A program made the position numbers and the translations under genes. From a virus: a stretch of DNA of 64,000 bases. The stretch lies in the IMG/VR virus record IMGVR_UViG_3300034072_002211, positions 62,001 through 126,000 of that record. One strand, given 5' to 3'. Shown here piece by piece: positions 1 to 8,461 of the stretch (its first letter is position 1; each line of letters begins with the position of its first letter). The notes beneath the pieces were generated by a model. The model was not told where the DNA came from, did no database searches, and saw only the letters and a program-made list of their open reading frames with translations.

Positions 1-1655
1 AACACAGTCTCCTTGAACTGCATTGCCTTACGCTGCGAATACCACTTGCTCAGCAGACCAGGGATAACAGCTTCCACATCAGTGCGGAAGATGGTTCCAT
101 TTGCTGTGATGCAATAGGGATTGCCCTGGAGGAAGATGTATTCGTAGAGCTGCTCGCCCGTGACTTCGATGGAAGAACCTTCCTCAAAATCAACGATCAT
201 CTTCTCCTGCGACTTGGTGATCACCAAGTCATATTCGAGAGTTGCGAAGAGACCTTCCCAACATTCTGGACCAGGAATGCCCTGCGCCAAGCGGCTGTCG
301 ATGAGCGCATTTGTGCGGTCAAGACGGATCTGACCAATGAGCGTCTCAGGACCCATGTTGAGGGCGCGCAGAGCCGACGGATACAGGGAGTTAATGTCGC
401 AGCACGCGATTTCCCTGTGGATACCAATCTTTGGCTTCGCAACGTAAGCACCAACAACCGGTCGCTTTCCGTCCGACTTGAATGGACGTGGGCCGTCATC
501 TTCTTCGTTCCAATCGTCATCTTCGTCCATGTCGACTTCCCAGTCTGGACGCTTGCGATTTGGAACGCACATTCCGCGCGAGTGCGCTTCGTTGATGATC
601 GACTGCTCAATCAGTGCCACCGAGCCCATGGTCGTTGGCAGCAACACGGTATTCGTGTGAGCAATCTGGTTGGCCAGTTCGATGAAACGCTTCTTCTGGT
701 CAATCTTGTAGAGCAGCGCGGTGTCCTGGCGGTTGTATTCCAGGAACAGCTTGAAGTCCCTCTTGTAGAGGTTGTCCAGAGTGCCACTATAGGCGACCTT
801 GTTCTCACCAACTTCAATCTCACCAACATAGTCAAGTCGGTAGCTGTGAAGTTCCTGAGGGTTATGCTTCCTGTAGAGCTCTAGGTAGTCCAAGTGGATA
901 CGACCAACTAGCTCGTAAGTTTCCTGTTCTTTCTTGAACTGGACAAACTTCTTCTTCTTGGGACGCTGGTTCCAGAGGCACATCCTCTTGGTGTAGTCCT
1001 TACCCATGATCCGCTCGATGCGGTTCACGATGTAGGGAATATCGAAGCCCTTTGAGTTCCAGCCCGAGAGAACGTCACAGTCCTCAATCAAGTCCAGGAA
1101 CATGGTGAGCAGCTGAGTCTCATCATTACACAGGAAGGTGTTGGGCAGCTCGTTACAGATCTTGTCTGCCATTTCCCACGTGAGATGGTCCTTGTCGACC
1201 ACTGGCAAGTTGGGCTTGAGGCAGAGGGTGATCAGTTCATTGTCGTGGCTGCGGTGAACAGAGACCGCCGTGATCGCGCTGAAGGGATCATCGGGTCGCG
1301 CAAAGCCGCGCTGAGGGTCAAAGTCCACCTCAATGTCGAAGAAGCCAATATTCAGAACTGGCGACTCAACATCTTTGTAATTCTCTTCGAGACAGCGGAA
1401 GATCGGATTCACATCCGATTCAAAAATCCTGCGCCCGCTCTGAAGCTTGAGCTCCTGCTGGAACTTCTTCTTGGACGTAAAGGTGCTCTTGGACACGGGG
1501 CGACCCCACATATCCTTGTAGCGACCACCGCGAGGATCATCATAGTAGAAGGAATAGGTAGCAGGGATCGTGTTGTAGACCCTCTGCCCATTGATGCGTT
1601 CTACGATGAGAATCTCGTCCGTCTCCTGGTTGTGCATGGCATCAACGTAGGACAT
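1..1655 (-). CDS. 43: DNA polymerase, family B (T4 gp43-like), 3' part outside window
   Basis: This is the replicative polymerase with proofreading exonuclease. The frame is open from ATG 1655 to the left edge, so about 550 N-terminal residues are seen and the C-terminal palm, motif C and thumb lie outside. Exo I is FDIEVD with the acidic pair near residues 107 and 109, close to T4 D112/E114. Exo II is GWNSKGFDIPYI, exo III is YNRQDT, and polymerase motif A is DINSLYPS near residue 410. The start has a clear AAGGAGA site 7 bases upstream. A late-type element, GGTAAATAC, lies 30-40 bases upstream. Family is secure; partner genes (clamp loader) are in the same window. Confidence 0.96.
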   Translation of the reverse strand, partial: MSYVDAMHNQETDEILIVERINGQRVYNTIPATYSFYYDDPRGGRYKDMWGRPVSKSTFTSKKKFQQELKLQSGRRIFESDVNPIFRCLEENYKDVESPVLNIGFFDIEVDFDPQRGFARPDDPFSAITAVSVHRSHDNELITLCLKPNLPVVDKDHLTWEMADKICNELPNTFLCNDETQLLTMFLDLIEDCDVLSGWNSKGFDIPYIVNRIERIMGKDYTKRMCLWNQRPKKKKFVQFKKEQETYELVGRIHLDYLELYRKHNPQELHSYRLDYVGEIEVGENKVAYSGTLDNLYKRDFKLFLEYNRQDTALLYKIDQKKRFIELANQIAHTNTVLLPTTMGSVALIEQSIINEAHSRGMCVPNRKRPDWEVDMDEDDDWNEEDDGPRPFKSDGKRPVVGAYVAKPKIGIHREIACCDINSLYPSALRALNMGPETLIGQIRLDRTNALIDSRLAQGIPGPECWEGLFATLEYDLVITKSQEKMIVDFEEGSSIEVTGEQLYEYIFLQGNPYCITANGTIFRTDVEAVIPGLLSKWYSQRKAMQFKETV

Positions 1656-1690
1656 CAGATTCTCCTTATCTTATGTTCTTGGGTGCGTAT

Positions 1691-1978
1691 TTACCTTAGC
1701 ACCAGGACGGTTAACCCTACAATATTCAGGATGGTATTGAAGCCCATAAGGACAAACATCCAGGATGCTTTCCTCATATAGGCACCAATCATGATCATCG
1801 CTGATCCAACGAGCCAGATGGAGTAGCAGAGAATCATGGGCGGCACGTTGGCCCAGATGCTCAAGATGGTCGTTGAAGTCACACTCAGAAGGGTGCCTAG
1901 GAATTCAAACCAGAACATTGTCCGGTTGTTCTCCCAGTCGTGCTTCCAGTGATTCCAAACGTCACGTAGAATATTCAT
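1691..1978 (-). CDS. small integral membrane protein
   Basis: A 95-residue protein with a charged, Trp-rich N-terminus (about residues 1-20) followed by three hydrophobic segments at roughly 22-42, 48-68 and 72-94. It ends 36 bases before the DNA polymerase start, on the same strand. It has no catalytic motif I recognise. The segment layout resembles small phage membrane proteins with three helices and no cleavable signal. The ribosome binding site is weak (GTGAG), so the start is less certain than the reading frame. Confidence 0.75.
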   Translation of the reverse strand: MNILRDVWNHWKHDWENNRTMFWFEFLGTLLSVTSTTILSIWANVPPMILCYSIWLVGSAMIMIGAYMRKASWMFVLMGFNTILNIVGLTVLVLR

Positions 1979-2025
1979 GAAGCACTCACAGGTATGGGGA
2001 GGGACGAATCCCTCCCCACCGGGAA

Positions 2026-2280
2026 TTAGGCGCGACCAACGGCAGCGAGGATTTCCTCAACTTCGTTGACAGCTTCCTTGTCGGCTTCCAGCGAGGCCTT
2101 GTGAGCGGCGCGGATTGCCTTGTTGATAGCAGCTGGCTTGAGGTTCAGTTCCTCGGCAACTGCCTTCACAACGTCACGGAACGAGCCCTTGAGGTCTTCG
2201 ACTTCCTGGGTGATCTTCAGACCCTCGTCGATGACGCGCTTGAGCTTCTTGGCGTCTTCTGCGGTAAGCGTGGTGCTCAT
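2026..2280 (-). CDS. dsbA: DsbA-like small double-stranded DNA-binding protein
   Basis: An 84-residue all-helical, charged protein. Size and pattern (central amphipathic helices, a KAVAEELNLKP segment, then a helix and acidic tail) match the T4 DsbA family of dsDNA-binding proteins that modulate late transcription. An ATG at 2292 is possible, but ATG 2280 has GGAG at the right distance and is preferred. The upstream region carries TTCGCTATGGTGA, a motif repeated before other genes in this window. The family call rests on pattern only and could be another small helical phage protein. Confidence 0.5.
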   Translation of the reverse strand: MSTTLTAEDAKKLKRVIDEGLKITQEVEDLKGSFRDVVKAVAEELNLKPAAINKAIRAAHKASLEADKEAVNEVEEILAAVGRA

Positions 2281-2351
2281 TTTGTTCTCCATGGTGAGCG
2301 TTTTGTTATGCTCACCATAGCGAACCAGGTTTCCCGCAGTCTATATTCTGG

Positions 2352-3113
2352 TTACTTCCAACGCTTGCTAACTTTGATCTGTCGAGCAGCAGGGTCTGTA
2401 AGGGGCTGCAGGTCGTCAGCTCGCACCTCACGATCCTTGCGTAGTGCGCTAAAGCTCATGGCACGCTCTACCCTCTCAGGGGCTGGCAGACCCGTTTCCT
2501 TGGCGTCTTTCTTGGCCTTCTTGTGCTCAGCGTCGGCCTTGGCAGTCTCAACGTCGTAATCCTCGTCCAATTCCTGACCACCACCGTTGACCAACACAGT
2601 CATCTTCTTGGAGCCAATGAAGTCTAGAACCTTCTGGTAATCCTCGAGATTGTCAAACTCAATCACAGCCACAGTGCGCTGATCGGCCGCAATGAAATCC
2701 CAACGACGGTCCAGAGCTTCTTTGGCCTTTGCGACATCAGTCGCGTTGTCAAAGACCAGAGCACCATTCTTGCGAGTATTCCAAGCGATACCCTTATACA
2801 TCAGAACACCAACTGCGGTCTCTAGATCTTCTGGGCTGTGGAAAACAATAGTGTTGGGTTCAACGTCGCTTGTCTCTTCCTCATCACCCAGACCGTCCAT
2901 GACGTCGTCCATGTCGACTTCGTCCTCAACGACTGGCTTGGGTTTGGGAGCCTTCTTGGCACGGACAGTGAGCTCAGCGGCTTCAGTCTTGTCCAGTTCC
3001 ATTTCGGTCACGACTTCGTGGATCGCTTCGTCGAGATCAACACCCTTGATGGTGCGCTCTGCGACACGAAACGATGCCTCAGCGAGCATGGTCTCGAAAA
3101 TCAGTTTGTTCAT
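2352..3113 (-). CDS. conserved-looking acidic hypothetical protein
   Basis: A 253-residue protein I do not recognise. Residues 1-50 look helical, about 52-85 form an acidic low-complexity linker rich in Asp, Glu and Lys-Pro, about 86-170 look like a mixed alpha/beta domain with two similar strand-helix units (IVFHSPEDLETAVGVL and AVIEFDNLEDYQKVLDFI), and the tail is charged. The paired units suggest a duplicated ferredoxin-like fold; this is inference. The start is supported by AGGAGGT. A GGTAAATAT late-type element lies at 3137-3145. Confidence 0.8.
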   Translation of the reverse strand: MNKLIFETMLAEASFRVAERTIKGVDLDEAIHEVVTEMELDKTEAAELTVRAKKAPKPKPVVEDEVDMDDVMDGLGDEEETSDVEPNTIVFHSPEDLETAVGVLMYKGIAWNTRKNGALVFDNATDVAKAKEALDRRWDFIAADQRTVAVIEFDNLEDYQKVLDFIGSKKMTVLVNGGGQELDEDYDVETAKADAEHKKAKKDAKETGLPAPERVERAMSFSALRKDREVRADDLQPLTDPAARQIKVSKRWK

Positions 3114-3140
3114 GGGTTACCTCCTATGGGTTTCCCATAT

Positions 3141-3395
3141 TTACCGTGAGAGTGGAATGCGTCCAGCCCAGGAAAGCTTGAAGAACATGGCATCTCGCCC
3201 ATTGGCGAACCAGACACCCTTCTCCCAAGGGTTACAGTCACCCTTGACATATTCTTTGATCCAAGGGTCCAGGTGTTCGTCCCAATAGTCAGCGAGGAAA
3301 TCTTCCTGCTCTCTGGTCATCTTGCGACGTTCTGGGAGACCTAGATCTTCCCAAAAGATTGTGATGCTAGGAAGGGTGACTTCGAGGATTTCCAT
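3141..3395 (-). CDS. FKLxWG-family small protein
   Basis: An 84-residue member of the small-protein family that recurs through this window. The C-terminal motif is RDAMFFKLSWAG, followed by six extra residues, unlike most members which stop right after WG. Upstream is an acidic helix with two Trp. Its ATG overlaps the stop of the next family member (TAATG at 3395), so the two are translationally coupled. Function unknown. Confidence 0.8.
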   Translation of the reverse strand: MEILEVTLPSITIFWEDLGLPERRKMTREQEDFLADYWDEHLDPWIKEYVKGDCNPWEKGVWFANGRDAMFFKLSWAGRIPLSR

Positions 3396-3880
3396 TAGCC
3401 CCAGGCCAGCTTGAACATGGCCGCGTCGCCTTTACGGAGGAAGCGATACTTGTAGGGGTTGATTCTAGCCCAGCGACTCTTGGTGCAACCCTCTACCCAC
3501 GCGAAAATCTCTTTCTGCATCGCGTAGCTACACTCGCCCTGCGCCTCGCGCTCGGCGATCTTGTCCTGATTGACCTTGATATCATGACCAAAGAATGGCT
3601 GCCACCAATTCAGGGGACTGCCGTATTTCATGAACATCGCGAGGGCCGAACTCGACGTCGCAATAAACCCAGGCACCAACATGCCGAGATTTGGTCCATC
3701 GCCAATCAGAAACAAAGCCGGTGAAATGCTGATCAGTAACAGGATGACCAGCAAAAGTGCCAGACTTCCTGGTCCCGTGTTAAGCAGCCAGCGTAGGGGC
3801 TTCCACGAAGGTCCCAAGCGATCGAGCTCGCTCGTAGAGTTGTCGTGACGCAATCTGCTTTCCCTTCGCCTCAACCTCAA
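3395..3880 (-). CDS. FKLxWG-family protein with two membrane segments
   Basis: Up to 161 residues. It ends in DAAMFKLAWG preceded by a helix containing EIFAWVEG and a short strand region, the family layout. Unlike the others it has hydrophobic stretches near residues 40-58 and 66-88, so the motif module would be membrane-tethered. The ATG at 3880 gives a 101-base overlap with the UV endonuclease gene upstream; an internal non-ATG start nearer 3780 is possible. The frame and C-terminus are secure; the N-terminus is not. Confidence 0.65.
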   Translation of the reverse strand: MRLRRRESRLRHDNSTSELDRLGPSWKPLRWLLNTGPGSLALLLVILLLISISPALFLIGDGPNLGMLVPGFIATSSSALAMFMKYGSPLNWWQPFFGHDIKVNQDKIAEREAQGECSYAMQKEIFAWVEGCTKSRWARINPYKYRFLRKGDAAMFKLAWG

Positions 3881-4838
3881 GATCGGTCCAGACCAAGTGG
3901 CTCAACGCCCAGTCATTGCTGCCTTGATTCCAGCAGCCATATGAATGCGCGCGAAGCTTGCTTGGCTTGTGACCTGCTTCGCTGAGCAGCTTAAAGTCAG
4001 GTTGGCCAACAGAGCAAGCCCCTTTCAGAAGCTCTTCCGATGAAGTGGAGAAATGCCCAAGGGGACGAACGCCCATCCAGCTGAGCTTGATCCAGTCGAT
4101 GCGAGGATCGTTGGGCTGAATATACTCACCCCCGCTCTCAACCCAATGGTGGTGAATGTCCAGCACAATGGGAACCACGTGATAGAGCTGGGCTGCGATC
4201 ATCTCGTCCAAGGAGCAGCCAAACTCGTCATTCTCAATGGTCAAGAGATTGCGAAGCGTGAGGCTCAGTTTGTTCTTGATCGTGTCCTTGAGCTGAACCA
4301 AGCCAGGATCGAGATTGTTGTTTGCGTGGATATTGATCGCAAACCCACCGGAATGCCAGCTCTCTCCATAACCCATGGACTCAGCCACATAGGCGTGATA
4401 GTTGAGATCCACGATGCTATTGGCGAGCACTTCGGGCTTCTGAGTGCAGAGCGTCGTGAACTGGCCGGGATGAGTGCAGAGCCTGATGCCATTTGTGTCC
4501 GCAAATGCCCTCACAGGGGCCAGACCGCCCTCGATTAGCTTGCGGGTGTCCAGGTCGCGATAAACCCACGCGAAGTCCTCTACGGTGTATGCGGGGAGGA
4601 AATCGCTGGTGATGCGGAACAGTCGCATCTCTCTGGGCTGCTCTGAGATCCACTTGAGCTGCCGCATGAGCGTTTCGATGTTGTGTTGGACCAGACCATA
4701 GAGCTTGGCATACTGGTCATCGCGCTTCATCTTGCGGAGCGCGGTCAGCGTCGTGGACGCTTGGTTCATGGACTTTGCGAGGGTCTTGTCAGACGTCTCG
4801 AACTTACAACAGAAGCCTACGCGGGGTGTGTCACTCAT
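3780..4838 (-). CDS. uvdE: UV damage endonuclease (UvdE/UVDE)
   Basis: A 352-residue TIM-barrel endonuclease of the UVDE family, which nicks DNA 5' to UV photoproducts and other lesions. The sequence starts with RVGFCCKF, has the family motif RLCTHPGQF around residue 115, then a metal-site-like segment with NIHANNN, IENDE and DIHHHW. Length fits the family (about 300-350). A metal-dependent repair enzyme is expected. CACTATATAGTG, a perfect palindrome, sits just before the start and could contain the -10 of its promoter; there is almost no leader and no clear ribosome binding site. Confidence 0.9.
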   Translation of the reverse strand: MSDTPRVGFCCKFETSDKTLAKSMNQASTTLTALRKMKRDDQYAKLYGLVQHNIETLMRQLKWISEQPREMRLFRITSDFLPAYTVEDFAWVYRDLDTRKLIEGGLAPVRAFADTNGIRLCTHPGQFTTLCTQKPEVLANSIVDLNYHAYVAESMGYGESWHSGGFAINIHANNNLDPGLVQLKDTIKNKLSLTLRNLLTIENDEFGCSLDEMIAAQLYHVVPIVLDIHHHWVESGGEYIQPNDPRIDWIKLSWMGVRPLGHFSTSSEELLKGACSVGQPDFKLLSEAGHKPSKLRAHSYGCWNQGSNDWALSHLVWTDLEVEAKGKQIASRQLYERARSLGTFVEAPTLAA

Positions 4839-4876
4839 ACCACTATATAGTGCTCGACCCTGCGAAAAGCAACGTG

Positions 4877-5026
4877 TTAGGGGAGATTTCCGCCACCAGC
4901 AAGGCCAGCGATGAACAACAGAATGATGTTGATCACTGGCCCCACTATCGACTCCTGATCGCGCACCTTGGTAATGATGTCAACGATCTGGAATGCGAAG
5001 AGAACGGCCAGGGCAATCCAGAACAT
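4877..5026 (-). CDS. 49-residue membrane protein
   Basis: Short gene read by eye. It begins MFWIALAVLFAFQIVDII (a membrane helix), has a charged turn KVRDQES, then a second hydrophobic stretch INIILLFIAGLAGG. The ATG overlaps the stop of the upstream gene by one base (TAATG at 5026), a pattern seen throughout this genome, which supports it being real. Two-helix hairpin topology is likely. Function unknown; a small holin-like or spanin-associated role cannot be excluded. Confidence 0.6.
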   Translation of the reverse strand: MFWIALAVLFAFQIVDIITKVRDQESIVGPVINIILLFIAGLAGGGNLP

Positions 5027-5430
5027 TACCACCGGGCGACTACCTGAATGTCGACGATCTCGCCGAACTCAGTGGTCACCTTGCCGACCATGTGCTTGCG
5101 GTTGTCCATCCAGAAGTCGTTTTCATACTCCCGGACTTCGCGGTTGGTACCGCCGAGGGAATTGCCCTCGTCATCGTGCGTGGGCCGATGGGTGGAAATA
5201 CGGGTCCAGTTCGTGGGATCCAGCAGCGCGGGCCAGTAAGTCGTGGTCATCTCACCCGACTGTTCCTTGCTGACGATATTGAACTGATTGCGGACGATCT
5301 CCGGCTCGGTCTGGATCTTGTCGATCAGCGCCTGGAGGCAATCCGAGGACGAGAATCGCTTCTCGCCCGGATCACGGAACGCAGGGGTCAGTCCGATGCC
5401 TGCGATGGGATTGAATCCGCCGTTGCTCAT
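5026..5430 (-). CDS. hypothetical protein downstream of DNA ligase
   Basis: A 134-residue soluble protein that I do not recognise. Start chosen at ATG 5430 because it overlaps the ligase stop (TAATG); a GTG at 5439 is in frame but less likely. The middle has a Trp/Thr-rich patch (TTTYWPALLDPTNWTRI) and the C-terminus reads like beta strands ending in VVARW. The close coupling with the ligase gene suggests co-expression. Confidence 0.75.
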   Translation of the reverse strand: MSNGGFNPIAGIGLTPAFRDPGEKRFSSSDCLQALIDKIQTEPEIVRNQFNIVSKEQSGEMTTTYWPALLDPTNWTRISTHRPTHDDEGNSLGGTNREVREYENDFWMDNRKHMVGKVTTEFGEIVDIQVVARW

Positions 5431-7400
5431 TAGCCCCACAACTCCTTTGCCTTGGTGATCGAGATCACGTTGTCTTCACCGATGAGCTGCCGGGCCTTGA
5501 CCAGCTTGCTCGAATTGCCCGTGGGATCCTTGGCCACGAGGTAAGTCGTGTCCTTGTTGACCGAGGAGCCGATGCGACCCGAGCGGGCCTCAATCTTAGC
5601 TTCCAGATCCTTGTCGCGGATGCCCGTGAATACCACCGTGACGCCCTCGAGGTCGCCGCCGGTGACCTTCTCCTTGGGAGCCACCAGCGTGTAGTGGCCG
5701 TCGATGGCCTTGAGGAAGTCGAGGAACTTGGGCAGGTTGTCCACGATCGTCTGCGCGGTCTTGCGCTCGAAGCCCTCAAGGGCTGCGATTTCCTGGACCG
5801 TGATCGTGCCCTCGAGGATGCGCTCGTTGGGGAACGCATCGCAGACCTTGGTCATCTTGCGCCGACCGATACCGCGGCCGAGCAGCGAGGTTGCGCCAGC
5901 GAGGATGCCGAGTTCCACGTTGCCCAGCTTGAGCTTCAGACCGTTGTAGATCTTCGTGCCCGCGCTGTCGCCGGCTGCGGCCTTCAGCGTCGCTTCGTCT
6001 GCGAGGATGATGTCCACCGGCGTCTTCAGGCCCGCATCATAGAGCTTCTCGATGCTGCCCTCGCGCAGGTGAGGAACGTCCAGGCCGGTCACGCCGAAGA
6101 TTGCGTTGATGACCTCGAGCTGAACCTGACGGTTGTTCTCGGGGTTCAGCATGACGAGGTCCACGTCGCCCTCGGTCCAGCCCATCAGGCCGAACTCAGT
6201 AACGTCCGGCATCTGCGCGCCCAGGGGAGCAATCTCGACCACCTTCTGGATGAAGGGGATCACGTCGCCCGAGCGGGTGATCTGGATCTTGGCGCCCGGC
6301 CCGATGATGTTGTCCCGGATGAACTTGGCGTTGAAGCCAGTGGCGTAGGTGATGGTCACGCCGACGAGGTCCACGGGGTCGATTTCCACGCGGGGCTTGA
6401 GGTAGCCGGCCTTGCTGGGGTTCCAGTGGACCTTCTTCACGGTCGCGATGGCCACGTTGTCCGCGCCGCCGACCTTGAACTTGCGCGAATACATAGGGTT
6501 GATGCTGCTGGAGTTGCGGCGCAGCGCAGCGCGCAGGTCAGCATTGTCGAGGTCGATAACGATGCCGTCGAGTGGGGTCGGGCTCTCCTTACGGCGCTTG
6601 TTCAGCAGCGCAGTCAGGAAATCGTCGGTCAATTGGTGGCCCTTGACCACCACGTAGGGAGTGACCTCATAGCCCATGTCCTCGAGCAGCTTGAATTGCT
6701 CTTGCTTGCCCATCTTGGGATCGACGATACTGGTCGCGACCAGCTTGACCGTGTTGTAGAAGAGGTCCGGTGACTCGCTGGCGTTCATGCGACCCGCAAC
6801 ATAGTTGCGCGAGTTCTTGTAGACGCGACCACCCTCGGCCTCTGCCTGGGCCTTCTGCGCCTGGAAGACAGCCTCTTCCATGATGACCTCGAGACGCACG
6901 GCCACGTTGCCCTTGGCGGTCGTCGGGCAACACTTGATCCGGCTCATATGCCGCGTGATGTCTGCGCCCTGGAAGCCGTTGCCGCGCGAATATGCGATCT
7001 TCAGCTTTCCGGCGGCGTGGACGTTGAGTGCGCTGGTGCCGTCCTGCTTGTCCGAGATCACGAAGTCCTCGTTCTCCCAGCCGTTCTTGCGGACCCACTC
7101 GATGGTCTCACCCTCGTAGCACTGGTCCAGGGAGCCCATGGGGTAGGGCAAGTCGATCTTGCCGCCGCGCACGTCGCTGCCGACCGTCGAGAGGAAAAGG
7201 TTCTTGGGATCGATGCTCTTCAGCATCTTCTCGAGCTCATCATACTGAGCGTCCGAGAGGAAGCTTTCGCCGTCGCCGTTGTGATACTGGTCCGATGCCT
7301 CGGTCAGGATGTGGACGAGCACCTCGGGGGTGGGTTCGGTTTCCCCACTGAGAATCTGCTGGGATGCTTCGACCGCATCGAAAAGCTGAACCGTTGTCAT
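5430..7400 (-). CDS. ligA: NAD-dependent DNA ligase (LigA-type)
   Basis: A 656-residue ligase. Residues 35-65 match the NAD-binding Ia domain (SDAQYDELE), followed by LPYPMGSLDQ. The adenylation motif is K118-QDG. An OB-fold follows, then helix-hairpin-helix repeats (about 470-560) and a C-terminal BRCT domain (about 580-656, VTVVFTGIRD). The four-cysteine zinc finger expected between the OB-fold and HhH region is absent: the stretch around WTEGDVDLVMLN has no cysteines. Length is close to bacterial LigA. AAGGAG precedes ATG 7400. Two TTCGATCTA repeats lie just upstream of the start. It presumably seals replication and repair nicks in place of a T4 gp30 ATP-dependent ligase. Confidence 0.95.
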   Translation of the reverse strand: MTTVQLFDAVEASQQILSGETEPTPEVLVHILTEASDQYHNGDGESFLSDAQYDELEKMLKSIDPKNLFLSTVGSDVRGGKIDLPYPMGSLDQCYEGETIEWVRKNGWENEDFVISDKQDGTSALNVHAAGKLKIAYSRGNGFQGADITRHMSRIKCCPTTAKGNVAVRLEVIMEEAVFQAQKAQAEAEGGRVYKNSRNYVAGRMNASESPDLFYNTVKLVATSIVDPKMGKQEQFKLLEDMGYEVTPYVVVKGHQLTDDFLTALLNKRRKESPTPLDGIVIDLDNADLRAALRRNSSSINPMYSRKFKVGGADNVAIATVKKVHWNPSKAGYLKPRVEIDPVDLVGVTITYATGFNAKFIRDNIIGPGAKIQITRSGDVIPFIQKVVEIAPLGAQMPDVTEFGLMGWTEGDVDLVMLNPENNRQVQLEVINAIFGVTGLDVPHLREGSIEKLYDAGLKTPVDIILADEATLKAAAGDSAGTKIYNGLKLKLGNVELGILAGATSLLGRGIGRRKMTKVCDAFPNERILEGTITVQEIAALEGFERKTAQTIVDNLPKFLDFLKAIDGHYTLVAPKEKVTGGDLEGVTVVFTGIRDKDLEAKIEARSGRIGSSVNKDTTYLVAKDPTGNSSKLVKARQLIGEDNVISITKAKELWG

Positions 7401-7442
7401 CTGGACTCCTTGTGTTTCGATCTACCTTCGATCTAACACAGG

Positions 7443-7844
7443 CTACTCAGAAGTCAAGCGGATAAGCTCTTTCTGGATCGTCTCCATTGGAAGGTGCTTG
7501 GCAAGCGATTTCAAGAGGATCCTGCGATACCAGAAGTTCCACTCCTTGGCATCAGCACGCAAAGCGGCTTCTTCTACAGCCGCTTGAGCTTCTGCGCCCA
7601 CTAGGTCTCCATGAGCTAGTTTCATAGCCAGATCGTAGAACTCATTGAACGTGAGAGTGCCGGGTTCTTCATCCTCTTCATCGAGCGCGGGAACGCGAGG
7701 CAGACCAAAGTTATAGTCTGCTGAAGTGCTCAAGCTAAGTCCAATCCAGAAATGTTCAACATCCTGGTCCCAAGCTTGTTCAATGATGGATCGGTGATCG
7801 CCTTGAGGATTCATGAGGGAGAGGACGATGTCAATGGGTTTCAT
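7443..7844 (-). CDS. orphan N-terminal domain resembling T4 gp30-type ATP-dependent DNA ligase
   Basis: A 133-residue protein. Its helices line up by eye with the first about 130 residues of T4 DNA ligase: an N-terminal helix MKPIDIVLSLM, a central LTFNEFYDLAMKLAHGDLVG like the T4 LTLTDMLDFIEF region, and WYRRILLKSLAKHLPMETIQ like the RRVMMRDLECGASVSIANK region. It stops where the catalytic KxDG domain should begin. It lies directly upstream of the NAD ligase gene with GAGGGGA before its ATG. This may be the DNA-binding domain left after replacement of the catalytic part. The similarity is remote and needs a profile test. Confidence 0.45.
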   Translation of the reverse strand: MKPIDIVLSLMNPQGDHRSIIEQAWDQDVEHFWIGLSLSTSADYNFGLPRVPALDEEDEEPGTLTFNEFYDLAMKLAHGDLVGAEAQAAVEEAALRADAKEWNFWYRRILLKSLAKHLPMETIQKELIRLTSE

Positions 7845-7851
7845 CGTCCCC

Positions 7852-8460
7852 TCACTTCTTCTTAGTGAGCCACTTGTTCAATTCGTCGCGAGCGACTACC
7901 ACGTAGCCCTGCTCTGCGAGCATATTCATGAATAGGTGTGGCAATTCGTAATCAACTCTGCGATATTGTTCTGGTAGATCTTCCCAGGGGCGCATAAGTG
8001 GATGTTGCTTACTCGATTCGTTAACACTTAGACCAAATGACCAACCGGACTTGGCACGTGCCTCATACCAGCGTTGGTGTTGGTGCTTTGCCAGCGTTTC
8101 ACAAAGGTTGTTGTAATCGTCCTCTTCCATTACAACTGCGTCAGCCGGCCCATGACGCGCGGATAACACTTCTTCAGAACTTGTTTCAATTTCGCCCTCG
8201 GGGTATGCTTCTTCAATAACCTCCGCTTCCTTCGCAGTAAGGTCGCGGGTCAGAGGAACTTCATAATAGTGGGTACCAGCTTTGGTCTCTTTGTGGACCA
8301 TGAAGACCACATCTGGGTCACCTTGAGGATTTGTTGTCTGCACGCTGCTCAGCACGCCGCTGGGCAGGTTGTTCTTTACACAATGATACCACGCGATCGC
8401 CTCTTCCTTGGAAAGAGGCGAGCTCGTCTTTAGTCGGATGAAGAGAGGAATCTCTGTCAT
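7852..8460 (-). CDS. RyR-domain protein
   Basis: A 202-residue protein. The C-terminal part, about residues 125-190, has the RyR-domain pattern: a helix HQRWYEARAKSGWSFG, then KQHPLMRPWEDLPEQYR and a closing helix. RyR domains occur in ryanodine receptors and in many bacterial and phage proteins and bind small ligands such as nucleotides in the cases studied. The N-terminal about 100 residues are a mixed alpha/beta region of unknown role. No membrane segment is present. The role in infection is unknown. Confidence 0.7.
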   Translation of the reverse strand: MTEIPLFIRLKTSSPLSKEEAIAWYHCVKNNLPSGVLSSVQTTNPQGDPDVVFMVHKETKAGTHYYEVPLTRDLTAKEAEVIEEAYPEGEIETSSEEVLSARHGPADAVVMEEDDYNNLCETLAKHQHQRWYEARAKSGWSFGLSVNESSKQHPLMRPWEDLPEQYRRVDYELPHLFMNMLAEQGYVVVARDELNKWLTKKK

Positions 8461-8461
8461 G

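Noticed and set aside
5694-6773. 359-codon open frame opposite the DNA ligase
   Set aside because: Antisense shadow of the ligase; Asp/His/Val-rich composition typical of reverse frames.
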